Assembly: GCF_025602895.1 (NCBI RefSeq)
Contig: NW_026516232.1
Coordinates: 310,001-374,000 of the forward strand
Reading direction: 5' to 3'
Source: Polychytrium aggregatum
Taxonomy: Eukaryota > Chytridiomycota > Chytridiomycetes > Polychytriales
DNA: 64,000 bases
Shown here: piece by piece, positions 1-10,991 of the stretch
Numbering within the stretch: the first letter of the stretch is position 1
Layout: every line of letters begins with the position of its first letter
Notes under the pieces: generated by a model
Told to the model about the DNA's origin: nothing
Database searches by the model: none
What the model saw: the letters and a program-made list of their open reading frames with translations, nothing else
Translations under genes and position numbers: made by a program

Positions 1-3000
1 GCATCGCTCAAACTCAGCTGGGTGTACTGTCGGCCTTGGTCCCTCATCAAGGTCTTTTCGTATTCGTACGTGCGCTTCAGGGCTTCAAGCTTTCGGAGCT
101 TCTCGGGGTTGAGAACGCCGTCAGAATACGCTTGCTGCTGGATGACCTGGAAGTCGCTTTCATCCAAGAAGGTCTCGTTTCGGTGCACAACACTGTGCTT
201 GCGCAGCTGCTGGTTGCAGACGGCCACCAAGCGAAGATACTCCTTCTGCTTGTACTTGAGAATATAGTCCTGACTCCTGAGGCTTGCGAGCTTTCTCGTA
301 TTCTCGTCCAAGCTTTGCTCGCACTCTTCAATCTGCAGCTTTGTTTCGTCTCTGTAGCGCTCCTCGAAGCTTGTTTCATACGTGAATCCGGTTTTTTGGT
401 AATACTGCCTTGGTTCATGGCGATAGCCGGGCTTGCATACCGATTTCGTGGCACCTCCTCCCCATTTGCCCCAACCTTGAGAGAATGAACCGGTGCCCTC
501 CACTTTGTTGACTCCGAGCTTGTCGATCGAATAATCTGCGCACTCAGGGTGCCGGCAGATCACGACTTCGCCATGATGAATTCTTGGCGTAAGGACGATG
601 ACGACTTCCACCATGCTCTTCAGATCAACGAGTTGGCTTTGGACCGTTTGGATGATTTGCTCCGTTTGCTTTGTCTTTGCAGCGCCTTGCTGAATTTCGG
701 TATCCATGTCCATAAGCTCTTCCATGTGGGTTTCCAAGAACGTTCGAAGCACCTCGAGTTGGCCGGTTTTCTCAAAGCTCTTAGGGTTGCCCTTGCTCGC
801 CAAAGCGACAAGACTATGGCAGGCCAGGGACGACCTGAGCCATGAATCCTTGAACTGCTCAATTTCGCTTGGAGTAAAGCCAATGTCATGGTCTTTGGCA
901 ATCAGGAAGCGGTAGGCTTCGTTGTCAATCAAGAACGTGTTGGCTTCGGTGAGAGGAACTTGGATTCCAGACTGGCTCTTGATCTCGGTGAAGAGCTTTT
1001 TGAGGACGTGAGTTGTGTCGCCCATTCTGAATGAGGTCGTTCGAGCTTTGGTGAACAGGAAACTGATGTTTTGGATAACATCCTTATCGAGATACTTGAA
1101 GAGCTCCATGATACAGAAGCGGAACCAGACCGTCAGCTTGCTCTGGTTGGTGGGAAGGGCGATGACAACGGCGTTGAGCGAGCCCATGTTTGTCACATAT
1201 TTGATGATGTTGGACATGTTTTTCTTGTCTTGTTCGATGCCTCTGGAGTCACCCATTCCAGGTGTATCGATAATATTGACTTTGATGAAGCGATCACCAT
1301 CGCCAGGGACGTTGAACGAGTACGCTTGCGGGCGCTGGGTCGTCGACTGTCCAGTCACGTACTGTTCGTTTGCGTTGATTTCCTCCATGAGGGCAACTTT
1401 GGGTTGCAGGAGCAATGGAATAGAGCACTCGGGTTAGCACAGACCTAAAAGCAACACGATTACCCAAACCAACTCGACACACTCTGTGGACGGGCAGAGT
1501 AGGGCTTACTATTGTCGGGGTTGACGTTTGATAGAGTCTCTGTCTTGACTTCTACTTCTTCAAAAGTATCAGGATGGCAGATGACGAACTTTGCGGGAAT
1601 CAGAGTCTTTGCTTCGCCAGCCTGGGCATCTTCAAGTGTTTGGTAGCTCAGATAGTTGGCCAGGGAGTTGATGAGGGTGGATTTGCCAACGCCCGTCTCT
1701 CCAAGCACAAGCAGATTCACAGTCTCTTCGACATCCGTGGCGGCTGCAGTGGCCGAATCGATGTCTGCGCTCTGGGCAGAGGCAGTCGGCTGGACCGGAC
1801 TGTCATAATATCCTTGGGACTGGAGTTGATCATCATCGGTCCAGTGCATCTGTGCTGACTCGGGAGTGCTTCGGGCGGCCGCACCGCTTTGGCGGGATTT
1901 GGCATTGACGGATTTCAGCGACTCTCTGCTCTTGGAAGAAATGCGAGTTTTTCCGTCCTTGATTCTCGTCAAAGGCTGAGTATTCAGCAACGTGTCCCCT
2001 TGAGTCAACGAGCTGGACCGACTGGATGATTGCTTTTGAGGAGGGACTGGGTCGGGCGACATATCCGACATTTCGGCGTCCTGTTCATCAGTAGCATAAG
2101 AGGCGGTAACTTGCTGGATCGAGCTTCCATCCATATGCAAGCGCAACGAGTCGACAGGCTGACGGGTGAAGTCATACAGGGCCGAGTTCGATTGTCCTTC
2201 AGGACCACCAACGATTGCTTGAGTGGAGACCGAGCGAATCACATCGTTGTCAACTCTCTGCTGACGACTCGAGAGTGTCTCGATCAGACTATCGTTGAGG
2301 CAAATCAAGTGGGTGAGACACTCATCGATGGTTTGCCCACTCCGAGCGGATTCTGAGCGACATTGCTCGGCCAAGTTGAATGCATCTTGGATAGCCTTCT
2401 CGACAGCGAGGATGCTCTTGAGGTTTTGGATCAGCGCCGGGTCCTCGCCCTTCGACAATTCAGGGAAGTCTTGGCGCTGATTGATGATCTCGTTGATGTA
2501 TTTGCAAGTATGGTGGCTGGATGTCAGCACAGAGCGGTCCGAGATGTCGTTCAAAATCTTGAACAAAGTCGTTTGCACTTGGCCTCCCAAGATATCGTTC
2601 ATTTCGGCGTCGATTATGTCGGAATCCAAGCTGAGGTTGAGGCGATAATAGAGCCTGATGGCGGCACGTTCATCGGCAAGCGTTCTGAACTCAATTCTAG
2701 GGCTCGACTGCGACGACATTGATTGAGCTGTCGTCATTCCAGCAGAAGGTCTGACATTCTCCAACTGCATCCAGAAATACGGGTTGGATGAGGCCGCGGG
2801 CGCGAGGAAATGGGCTGCCTTGGCAGAATACTTTTGCGGCTGGTCAGCCAGAAAGATGGTGTTCACCTCCCCGAGGATCAGCGCATGGTCTCTGGGATCC
2901 ACTAGATTCTCAATGGCGCAGATGTACACATTTGGAGCAATCGATCTGGGCACGGCAGTCATAAGGAGACTCATCCATGCTTGGGCGGAGGGCTGCAAAC

Positions 3001-3768
3001 CGGCATCCACAATAAACAGCACGGCGGTGAGGCTTCTTCTTGCGATGTACTGCTGAAAGGCCTCCAGAAGGCGATCGATGTCGGTGACGTTGATTTTTTC
3101 GGGATAGAATACATCACGGTCTACTCAACGCCGAGCCCGAGATGGGATGGTGACAGAAGCACGGGATGACCCATAGTCAGCACCCGTTTGCGAGTGAATA
3201 CCAACAAATGCCACCATGTCGATCATGGAAAGCAGCAACAGCAACGGCCACGAACCACCTGCGAAAGAGCCACGCATGAATAAGCTCGAAACCAACCTTG
3301 GATACATTTTCCGTCTAATCCGCGGGTTCTGAGATACTCATTGAGAGGCTGTCTGGCCTGATCCAGATTAATATTGCTGATGATAGCAGGGAGGCTCATG
3401 TTGGCGGTGGTGGACTTGGCAGTGGATATTCCCAAGGCTGTGTCGCTGGGCGGTAAAGTTGACGGCAGGGCTGCCTGCTTTTTATATGCGATACTGCCGG
3501 AGGAGCGTTGGGAGATGGCCCTGGAGTCGGCGAGGCCAATCGCCATCTGCACCAAGGAGCCTCGCCGCGCATTCCCACCAATGGCAGTCTGGCTTTCGAT
3601 TCGCTGCATGGCTGATGGAAGATACCCGTCCTTGTGAACGGTATCCGCCACAGCCATCCCGCGGACACCGAGTCGCAAGATACCGGCGGGCTGCTTGCGT
3701 TCAGCCTTGCCGCCAGGTGGCGCGGATGAAACAGACGCGTCTTGTGTAGCGACAAGAAGCGCAGCCAT
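1..3768 (-). CDS. AIG1-like P-loop GTPase, N-terminally extended, 3' end beyond window
   Basis: Three exons are inferred: 3768-3297, 3120-1510 and 1396-1, the last running off the window. The introns are 3296-3121 (gttggt..tag) and 1509-1397 (gtaagc..aag), and both join in frame. About 540 residues of disordered and helical sequence precede a P-loop GETGVGKS in exon 2. Exon 3 carries IIDTPGMGD (G3), a degenerate G4 region (FTKAR) and long charged helices that look like coiled coil. A first module around LFIVDAGLQPS, ending near an ICAIENLVD stretch, may be a second, degenerate G domain (inference). Compared with its divergent paralogue at 4191 it keeps the second intron at the same place and phase. 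It has only the first Cys pair (CRHPEC) of the Cys/His module. The ATG at 3768 is the first in frame; a start near 3396 (MSLPAII) is also possible. Substrate and role are unknown. Confidence 0.8.
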
Positions 3769-4190
3769 GTGTCACCGCGCTTGGTCATGGGGCTTGCTGC
3801 CTGGCGGTTGATGCGCGATGATACCGCCGCCCTCACCGCCTCAGAAGCGGAGGTATCCTGGCTTGTGCGCAATGCCATCATGTGGCGGGCACGGGTGGTA
3901 TCATTCGCTGAAGAGCATCCTCCCGCTCTTTGTTGGCTGGTGGGACTTCTGCATTGTGGTGTTTGCTGCGTCGGTAGCTGCGAAAGACACCCGCAAGGAG
4001 ACGCCGCCCCTCCTCGCTCGTGGATACCCTGATGACCGCAAGAAAGCTCCAAGGCCGGATAGCCTGCGCGAGCGTCACCACCGCCCTATAAACGGACCGA
4101 GTCCGCCCGGAGACTCTCCCCGACATTCAGCCCGACATCCAGCCTGCCCTGCCATCCAGCCCGACCATCTCGCCTCAACACCTGCCTAAC
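3769..4190. promoter_or_regulatory. Shared divergent promoter region of the two GTPase genes
   Basis: This 422 bp gap lies between the two start codons. A TATAAA at 4087-4092 lies 104 bp upstream of the plus-strand ATG and is a reasonable TATA box for it. No equally clear box was seen for the minus-strand gene. Short ORFs here look like chance frames in GC-rich DNA. Confidence 0.5.
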
Positions 4191-6243
4191 ATGATTGGAG
4201 ACGACGACTTTGCTTCTGAGTGGGCCACCCCCCCTCCCTACTCCCCTCTTCCCGGCGGCGAGCCGAAGACCTACACTATCCTCATCCTCGGCGAAACAGG
4301 CGTCGGAAAGTCGACCCTCATCAACGCCTTGGCCAACTACCTCACCTTCGATAGCCTCGACAACATTTCGCCGGAGCAAGTGCTCTCGCTCATCCCGACC
4401 AAGTTTTTCCTGTACGACTCCGAGTCTCCCGAAGAAGAGATTGTCATTCGATCCGAACGCCTTATATTGAATGACGATGATCAAGGTAAGTCCATTCATC
4501 GAGCATGTGTCGAGATGCGCGGCAAAGTACTAGTGGGCTGGTGTGTCCAATGATGGCAAAGATACACATCTGACCAAGCGTTACAATCGACCAGATGCCC
4601 ATAAAAATGAAGAACAAACCACCGGAAACTCTTCTACCCAGCAGCCTAGAACCTACGAGTTCTTCCCGAGACTCGGAAACAATGAAATCGTTCGGTGCCA
4701 GATTATTGATACACCCGGCATGGGCGACACTCGCGGTATCCAGCAAGACAAGGATAACATGGACCTCATCATCAAGTACATCGCTGACTATCCCGAAATC
4801 AACGGCATCTTGATGCTGCTGAAGCCAAACAACAGCCGCCTGACCACCTGGTTCCGCTTCTGCATCAAGGAGCTCCTCAAGAGCTTGCACAAGGACTGTG
4901 TCAGAAACATCCTGTTCATGTTCACCAATGCCAGAAGCACTCTCTACCGTCCGGGAGACACGATGCCGGCGCTGAAGAAGCTGCTGAATGAGGTCAAGCG
5001 CGACTCTGGGGTCGACATCCCAATCAACAAGAGCAACCTCTTCATGGTCGACAACGAGGCCTATCGATATCTCCTTGCAAGGGGACAGGTCAACTTCACC
5101 AGTGCCGAGCAAGAGGACTTCCGCAACTCGTGGGCCAAGTCCTCAGAGACCTGCCGCAAGATGCTGGAAACAATTGCCGGCATCGAGAGCTTCGAAACCG
5201 AAAAGACTGTCGTCCTGTACGAGGTCCGAAGCCAGGTTCTCGAGCTCTGCAAGCCACTTGCTGATGTCGCCGCATCGATCATCTCCAACAAGAAGACCCT
5301 CGATGATCAGATCAAGGCCCTGAGTTCAACCTCGGCGTCCGTGGCTGATCTCCAAAAGGCCCTCAATGTCACCGTCGACATCCCCATTCCACAAGAACTT
5401 CCTCATCCCGTCACGGTGTGCTCCCATCCTAGCTGCGTCAAGCATATCACTGACAAGGAAGGACGAACGATCACAGACTACGTGACCAAGTGCCACGACC
5501 ACTGCTATCTCAGCAACGTTGCCAAGGAAGTCATTGGCGACGCCGTCCTCCTGAACTGTTGGGCCATGAGCGGTGAAAACTGCAGAATATGCTCGCATTC
5601 GTACAGATATCATCTCCACATCTACTGGAGGATGCAGTACGAAAAGCAAAGTGTTCTGAACGAGCAAGCGCGCAAGCAGATCCAAGATGAGCAAGACAAC
5701 GGCAAGCAGATCCAGATGGCCATCGACAGGCTCCGAAAGAAGATTGTCGACCTGGAGGACGAGGAGCGCACCATCATGTCCATCAGTGCCAAATTCGCCG
5801 TCTTTGTCAAGGCAAACGGCATCGTCCTCTACAACGATGCCCTGCTCGAGTACCTCGATCATCTGATCAAGGAGGCCCGCGAGTCTTCGAACCAGCTTCC
5901 TGGCAGCTCTGCCCAGCAGCAGACCAAAATCGAAGGCCTCACCAAGCTCAAGCAGATCTACGAGAGCGAGCGCAAGATTCTCACTGACGGTATTGCTGCC
6001 TATCATCGGGCCCCGCCATCGCACGAAGAGGTGAAGAAACTCATGAAGGACCTGTCCCAGCTGGAATACTCTGGCAAGTTCTTCAAAAACCTGCGATCCA
6101 CCCCCCTCGAGCACAACCACGGCCGGCGGGGCGGCCCGTCGTCCAATGCCCCACAAAGCAGCTCGCCATTCATCTCCGGCAGCATCCTTCCCACATTCTC
6201 CGGCTGGAACCCGTTTTCGGGAAAGAAAGGTGGCTCCAGCTAG
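4191..6243 (+). CDS. AIG1-like P-loop GTPase with Cys/His module and coiled-coil tail
   Basis: Exon 1 is 4191-4485 and exon 2 is 4595-6243, giving 647 residues. The 109 nt intron (gtaagt..ccag, with a possible branch site ctgac at 4570) is phase 1 and joins Gln98 to Asp99. The P-loop GETGVGKS is at residues 34-41 and DTPG at 137-140. The G4 region reads FTNARS instead of N/TKxD, which fits the large-GTPase family of animals and fungi as I recall it. A Cys/His cluster follows: C374, C379, C398, C402, C420, C428, C431, H433, H438, H440, probably metal binding. Residues about 445-580 are charged and helical, and the tail is rich in Ser, Gly and Pro. There is no signal peptide or membrane span, so it is probably cytosolic. 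Its biological role is unknown. Confidence 0.88.
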
Positions 6244-6647
6244 ACAAAGCAAGTCCACTCTTGCCAGAGCGCTCCCTCTAATGCTCACTAGATGGCAGCC
6301 GATGGCTTGAATAGCCTTGATCATCACTCTTTCCTTTCTCCCTCACTTTCTGCGTATGTGCGTGTGTCTATATAATCGATTGGTGGACATGTATGTGTCT
6401 TGGAGCACCTGAGCAAGTGAAATAAAGCAGATGGCTCCAATTTCAAACTGTTCTTTCACGCTCCCCTCGTTGGTTGGAGCATGGTAAAAAGCTGCCCAGA
6501 GAGCGAAAATATCCGGAGAGTAGCGACTCTGTCATTTCCCACAAGCTTGAACCATCGATGCGCCCAACAGTCCATCAGCCGAACATGCCGCATGCCTCTC
6601 TGCTGCAGCGATGCCCATCGTCTTGGGGTTTCGTTGTGATGCCATCG
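6244..6647. other. 3' flank of the plus-strand GTPase gene up to the first transposon
   Basis: An AATAAA at 6421-6426 is a likely polyadenylation signal, 178 bp after the stop codon. No further gene is visible. The five bases catcg (6643-6647) next to the transposon are the presumed target site of element A, but the matching copy on A's other side is not in the window. Confidence 0.6.
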
Positions 6648-7066
6648 TGTAAGGAGTGAACAAGCGCAAGGACGAAGACCAAGTGCTTGGTATGAGCTTT
6701 ATTAGCTTTTAGCCCCGAACACCAAAGAACAAGTTTTGTTCGAACTGGTGTTCAACATAGGCTCAGACATGCAGGGCTATTTATAGACCGGGAGAAGGTC
6801 GAGGGGCAAAAGTGGGCGAGAAGGGTGGAGCATCACAGAGAAGCGAGAAGGGGGTGCGAGAGTGGCTGGTGTGCAAGCGAGAGAGGCTTGGCACAGCCCG
6901 GGGACATGTGCCGAGCGGTGGGGGAGGCAGGAAACCAGTAGACGCGGGTGGCAACGGCGCGTGCTCATGCATGGGGGCAAACAAACACGTGGGGACTCAT
7001 GATTGGTGCGGAGGGCGAGAGCATGCGGGACAATCTCATTGGTCCGTTGTGATGCTGGTCATCACA
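6648..7066 (-). repeat. Element A 3' LTR
   Basis: This 419 bp block reads TGTGATGAC..TTACA on the minus strand and begins directly after the pol stop codon TAG (7069-7067). A sense TATAAATA starts at 6785. Exactly 39 nt later lies AGTTCGAACAAAAC (6746-6733), the same position and nearly the same sequence as the self-primer block of element C. The 5' LTR of this copy is outside the window, so LTR identity and primer site cannot be checked. Confidence 0.8.
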
Positions 7067-8329
7067 CTATCTCCTCCTTAAACTACGGCGTGTTCCATCT
7101 TGAGTTCTCCTGGGGCCAGGCTTGTCTGGGTAGCGTCGGTGGTACTCCGCGGCCACCGTTGGGGCAAAGACAATGTCGGCGGGCTCCCAACTTCGATCGG
7201 TGACCGGGTAGCCTTTCCAATCGATGAGATAGTGCAGCTTTCCGCGCACGAACTTGGAGTCTAAGATCTCTTCGACCTCCCACTCCAAGTTCCCATCGAT
7301 GACCACCGCAGGGGGCGGCGCTTGCACCCGACCCGGAAGCGAGTTCTTCTTGTAGGGCTCAAGAAGAGACACATGGAACACCGGGTGCACCTTTATGTCC
7401 TTTGGCAAGTCCAGGCGGAAAGCCAATGTCCCGACGGCCTCGAGGATGGTGAATGGTCCAATCCTCTGGTAATCCAGCTTCTTGCTTGGGCGAGTGGTGC
7501 TGATGTTACGAGTCAGCACCCAGACTTGATCGCCCGGACGCAAGTCGGGAGCCTGGGACCTCCGGAGATCTGAGAAGTGCTTGTAGTCAGACTTTGCCTT
7601 CTCAAGATTCTCCTTCAACAGTGCCAGGTTCCGCTGGAGATGTTCAACCCTCTCCGTGGCAGAGGGAACATCAGGGCCGCCAGCGACAACGGGGACTTCG
7701 AACCTTGGGTGGAACCCATAGGTTGCCAAGAATGGCGAGGCATGTGTTGACGAGTTCTCGAGGTTATTGTAAGAGAACTCGGCCAACGGCAGCAGCTCGG
7801 CCCAGTCATCTTGCTGATACGACGTGTAACAGCGCAGGTATTGGTTGATGACCTGGTTGACCCTCTCAGTCTGTCCATCGGTCTGGGGATGGAAGGCCGT
7901 GGACAGACTGGTTTGGATCCCGAGCTGCGTGCAGAGTGCCTTCCAGAACCGAGAGGTGAACTGACTTCCTCGGTCTGAAACCACTGTGTCGGGGAGGCCA
8001 TGGAGACGAAAGACATTGTCGAGGAACAGTGACGCAGTCTCCTCCGCCGACGGCAGTGAACGCCAGGACATAAAGTGTGCCATCTTTGTGAGGCTGCATA
8101 CCACCACAAAGATGCAGGTGTGACCCTTGGACTTTGGCAGATCAGTGATAAAGTCCATGGTCAGTGTCCCCCAGGGTCGATCGGCTGTCTGGAGTGGCAA
8201 CAGGAACCCAAACGGCTTGTGTCGCGGAGCTTTCGAGCGTGCACAGGTGTCGCACGTCGAGACGTACTCTTTGACATCTTTCCGATAGGTTTGCCACCAA
8301 AACTGTCGCGATACCAGAGCCAGAGTCCG
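7067..8329 (-). pseudogene. pol: Element A pol fragment: integrase core, GPY-like region and chromodomain
   Basis: This is the C-terminal third of A Pol. It has the end of the zinc-binding region (STCDTC), the integrase catalytic core with MDFITDLP, SDRGSQF and QTDGQTE around the D, D and E residues, and a C-terminal chromodomain with LIDWKGY and SWEPAD. The open frame reported through 8359 starts in foreign LTR sequence; true A sequence stops at 8329. B copy 1 with its passenger F separates it from the next A piece at 20973, flanked by the duplicated bases gtccg (8325-8329 and 20973-20977). Confidence 0.9.
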
Positions 8330-9099
8330 TGTTAGAGTCCGAAGGGGACTCAACGGCAAAAGAAGAAGTGAGCTCGAAGTGAGCTCAGGGAAGGCAAGGG
8401 TAAAGTCCGAAGTGGACTCGGAGAGGGAGCGAGGGAAGCAAAGATCCGTTCAAGATAAGACTAGTCTCGAAATGAGACGTGAGGAACACTCAGAGAATAA
8501 AGTAGAAGGCACTTTATTTAGTCCTATTTTGAACGCTGAGGTTCGACTACACATCGCGGGGGTCAGGCTATTTATAGACAAGTCCGGACTTGGCAGCGAA
8601 GGGCGGCCAAGGGAGGGAAAAGTGGGCGATCGAGCAGGGCGAAGGGGGCGATGCACGAACGAGGGCCGAGAAGGACCACCGAGACAGGCAGAGAACCAAA
8701 GCGAGGGAGGCGCAAGCAAAAGCGAAGCACCTGGCAGGAGAAACGTGCAAAGGCGAAGCAATGTGACTCAACGTCCAAGAAGCGGATTGGTCAAGTATAA
8801 GGTTGGGGCAAATGCATGCGAGATGAACAAGAGATCGGGGCGGTCAGGCAGGTCATGAGTCACCGGTGGTGGGACACATGACCGGCAGCCGAATTGCAAC
8901 CAATCGCAGCAAGGCGCGTGCACAAACAAACCGGCGCGTGCGAAGAAGACAAAGGAAGCGGAGCAGCGCGGGGAAACGGAAGTGCGGAAGGAGCGGAAAT
9001 GGCAGGCAAAAGGCGGAAAATTGGAGGGGAACTGCAAAGCTACACACAAACAAACAGAAAGGCAAAAGAACAGCCAAGTGTGCAGTCAAAGTGGAGAAC
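8330..9099 (-). repeat. Element B copy 1, 3' LTR, main part (rest at 15451-15471)
   Basis: On the sense (minus) strand the LTR has TATAAATAG at 8576-8568, then the presumed transcript start block AGCGTTCAAAAT at 8537-8526, then AATAAA as a likely polyadenylation signal. F has inserted 21 bp from one LTR end, duplicating agaac (9095-9099 and 15446-15450). Joined without F the LTR is 791 bp, as in copy 2. Confidence 0.9.
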
Positions 9100-9680
9100 T
9101 GTCATGAACACCCTCTGCCTTTGCCCTCTTCCTTCCTTTGCCTTTGCCCTTTCCTTTCTGTTTGCCTGCCTTAGCGCTTTCCCTTCCTTCTGTTTGTTTG
9201 TTTCCCGCGCTGTGCTGCCTTGTTGTCTTCCCGCCAGCACGCGCGCTGTCTGTGTTCCGTTCCCGCTTCCTTGCTGTTGGTCGTGGGTTACGCCCACGAC
9301 GCCGCCTCGACGCCGCCTGACGCCTTGGCGCCGCCATGCCGCCGCCACTGACGCCCGCTGACTCACGGATCCCGAGTCACGGCCGCCACCTGCTTCGCTC
9401 GCTGCTTCGCCCTCCCCGCCGCTGCTTCGCTCCTGCCCCCTCGCTCTGCAACGTCGATCCTTGGCGCTCGCATAAATAGCCCTCCGACCAGCCTCTGTCT
9501 TTTGCCTTCGTCTTGCCACTTTGTATTTTTAGTATCCTAAGCCTTGGATCTAGAATAAAACTTTGGCTTCACACTTGACACTCTGTGTCCCAGTCCAGTC
9601 CCCGCTCCTCTCCCTACGTTCGAGTCTTGCATTAGGACTCTTGCGCGCTTCCCTGCTTGCCCCGTTGTCCAGTCTTGACA
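9100..9680 (+). repeat. Element F 5' LTR
   Basis: It reads TGTCATGAAC..TCTTGACA. A CATAAATA box starts at 9471. Exactly 39 nt later lies GTCTTGCCA (9510-9518), which is complementary to the presumed primer site. AATAAA occurs shortly after as a likely polyadenylation signal, which places R in this stretch. Confidence 0.9.
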
Positions 9681-9682
9681 CT

Positions 9683-9691
9683 TGGCAAGAC
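9683..9691 (+). promoter_or_regulatory. Element F presumed self-primer binding site
   Basis: TGGCAAGAC begins 2 nt beyond the 5' LTR and is the exact reverse complement of GTCTTGCCA at 9510-9518 in the LTR. The geometry matches B and C. It also starts with TGG, as tRNA primer sites do, so tRNA priming is not excluded for F. Confidence 0.6.
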
Positions 9692-9752
9692 CTTCAACAA
9701 CCCCCCACTTGCCCAGCTTTTGTCCCCGTTCCCTTCGCTATCTCTTTTACCA

Positions 9753-10991
9753 ATGGCTTCCCCTTCTGGCCTTTCCGAGCCCGAGCTCCAGGCCATCCGT
9801 GCGGTCATTATCCAGTCCGCCGAGAACGCCCGTTCTCTCCAGGACTTTTCCAAGTTCCTCCACGATCAGGATGATGCGCTCAACCGCATCACCGATCGTA
9901 TGGACCAGGTCCTGGCTCGCCGTGAAGAGGATGTCCGCCAAGTTGTCGCCGCCAGTGTCCAGGAGGCCCTCCGCAGCTACCAGGCCCAGCTACCTCCTCC
10001 AGTTCCTGCTCCCGCTCCGATCCGTCGCGCAGGTCGCCCCTACTTCGGCGTACCTGACGACGTCGATGATCCTGCCCAAGACCCCGAGGATCACTCTGCT
10101 GGTCGCAACTCTGCCACCAGGCAGATAGGTCCTCCCGACCGCTTCTCTGGTAAGGACCCGAGCCGCTGCAATGCCTTCCTCTCGCATTGCAGACTGGCCT
10201 TCGTGTCCAACCCTCCCCTCTTCCAGACTGAAAGGGATAAGGTGTTTTACGCCTTATCCTATCTCGATGGTACTGCTGCAGACTACATGCAGCCGTACAT
10301 CGATCAGTTGGAGAGAGACCCCGAGTGCTCTCCCCCTGCCATCCGTGACTTTGCCGGTTTCTCCGAGTGGCTCCGTGCTGCCTTTGGCCAGGTCCAGCCC
10401 ACCATCGCCGCTGCTCGCGAGATGGTCAGGCTTTACCAAGTCACCTCCGCCGCCGCCTATGCCGCCGAGTACCGCCGCCAAGCCGTCCACCTCGTCACTT
10501 GGTCCCAAGACCCTCTCATGTTCCACTTCGAGAGTGGACTCAAGCCCTCGGTTCAAGATGAACTCTCCCGCCGCTCCTTCGACAACCTCGAAGATCTCAT
10601 GCAAGCGGCGATCGCCATCGACAACCGCCAGGAGGACCAACGCTCCCGCCGTCCCAACCACCGCTCCGCTCCTGCTCCTGCTCCTGCTCGTCCGGCTCCT
10701 CTCCCTTTCCGTCCGGCTCCTCGTCCCTTCGCTCCTGCTCCTCCTCCTCGCCCCGCTCAAGCCTTCAACGTTCCCCAGCCCATGGACCTCAGCCAGGCTT
10801 CCGCTCGCAGGCTGACCGCCGAGGACAAGGCCGCCCTCCGTGCTGCTAATCGTTGCTTTTATTGCAAGCAGGAAGGGCACATTGCCCCTCGCTGCCCCAA
10901 TAAGGCATCCTCCCGCTTGGCTGCCATCGATGCTTCTTTGGCTGTCGTTGATGTGAATAAACTTGACGACCAGGAAAACTTCTCTGCCTAG
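9753..10991 (+). CDS. gag: Element F Gag
   Basis: The 412-residue capsid/nucleocapsid precursor starts at the ATG after a 72 nt leader. The open frame extends further upstream without an ATG. A Ty3-type capsid region spans about residues 120-300, followed by a Pro/Ala-rich linker. A single CCHC zinc knuckle, CFYCKQEGHIAPRC, is near residue 368. The stop codon lies inside a hairpin that probably promotes frameshifting into pol. Confidence 0.9.
   Translation: MASPSGLSEPELQAIRAVIIQSAENARSLQDFSKFLHDQDDALNRITDRMDQVLARREEDVRQVVAASVQEALRSYQAQLPPPVPAPAPIRRAGRPYFGVPDDVDDPAQDPEDHSAGRNSATRQIGPPDRFSGKDPSRCNAFLSHCRLAFVSNPPLFQTERDKVFYALSYLDGTAADYMQPYIDQLERDPECSPPAIRDFAGFSEWLRAAFGQVQPTIAAAREMVRLYQVTSAAAYAAEYRRQAVHLVTWSQDPLMFHFESGLKPSVQDELSRRSFDNLEDLMQAAIAIDNRQEDQRSRRPNHRSAPAPAPARPAPLPFRPAPRPFAPAPPPRPAQAFNVPQPMDLSQASARRLTAEDKAALRAANRCFYCKQEGHIAPRCPNKASSRLAAIDASLAVVDVNKLDDQENFSA

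Noticed and set aside
3396-4052. 218-codon minus-strand ORF overlapping exon 1 of the GTPase
   Set aside because: It is in another frame, Pro/Ser/Arg-rich and without motifs. The frame ending at 3297 splices correctly to the next exon, whereas this one does not.
4462-5112. 216-codon minus-strand ORF inside the plus-strand GTPase gene
   Set aside because: It is a shadow of the GTPase coding frame with no recognisable motif.
8379-8858. 159-codon ORF repeated in every B LTR
   Set aside because: It lies wholly in LTR sequence, antisense to the element, and has no domain. It repeats only because the LTR repeats.
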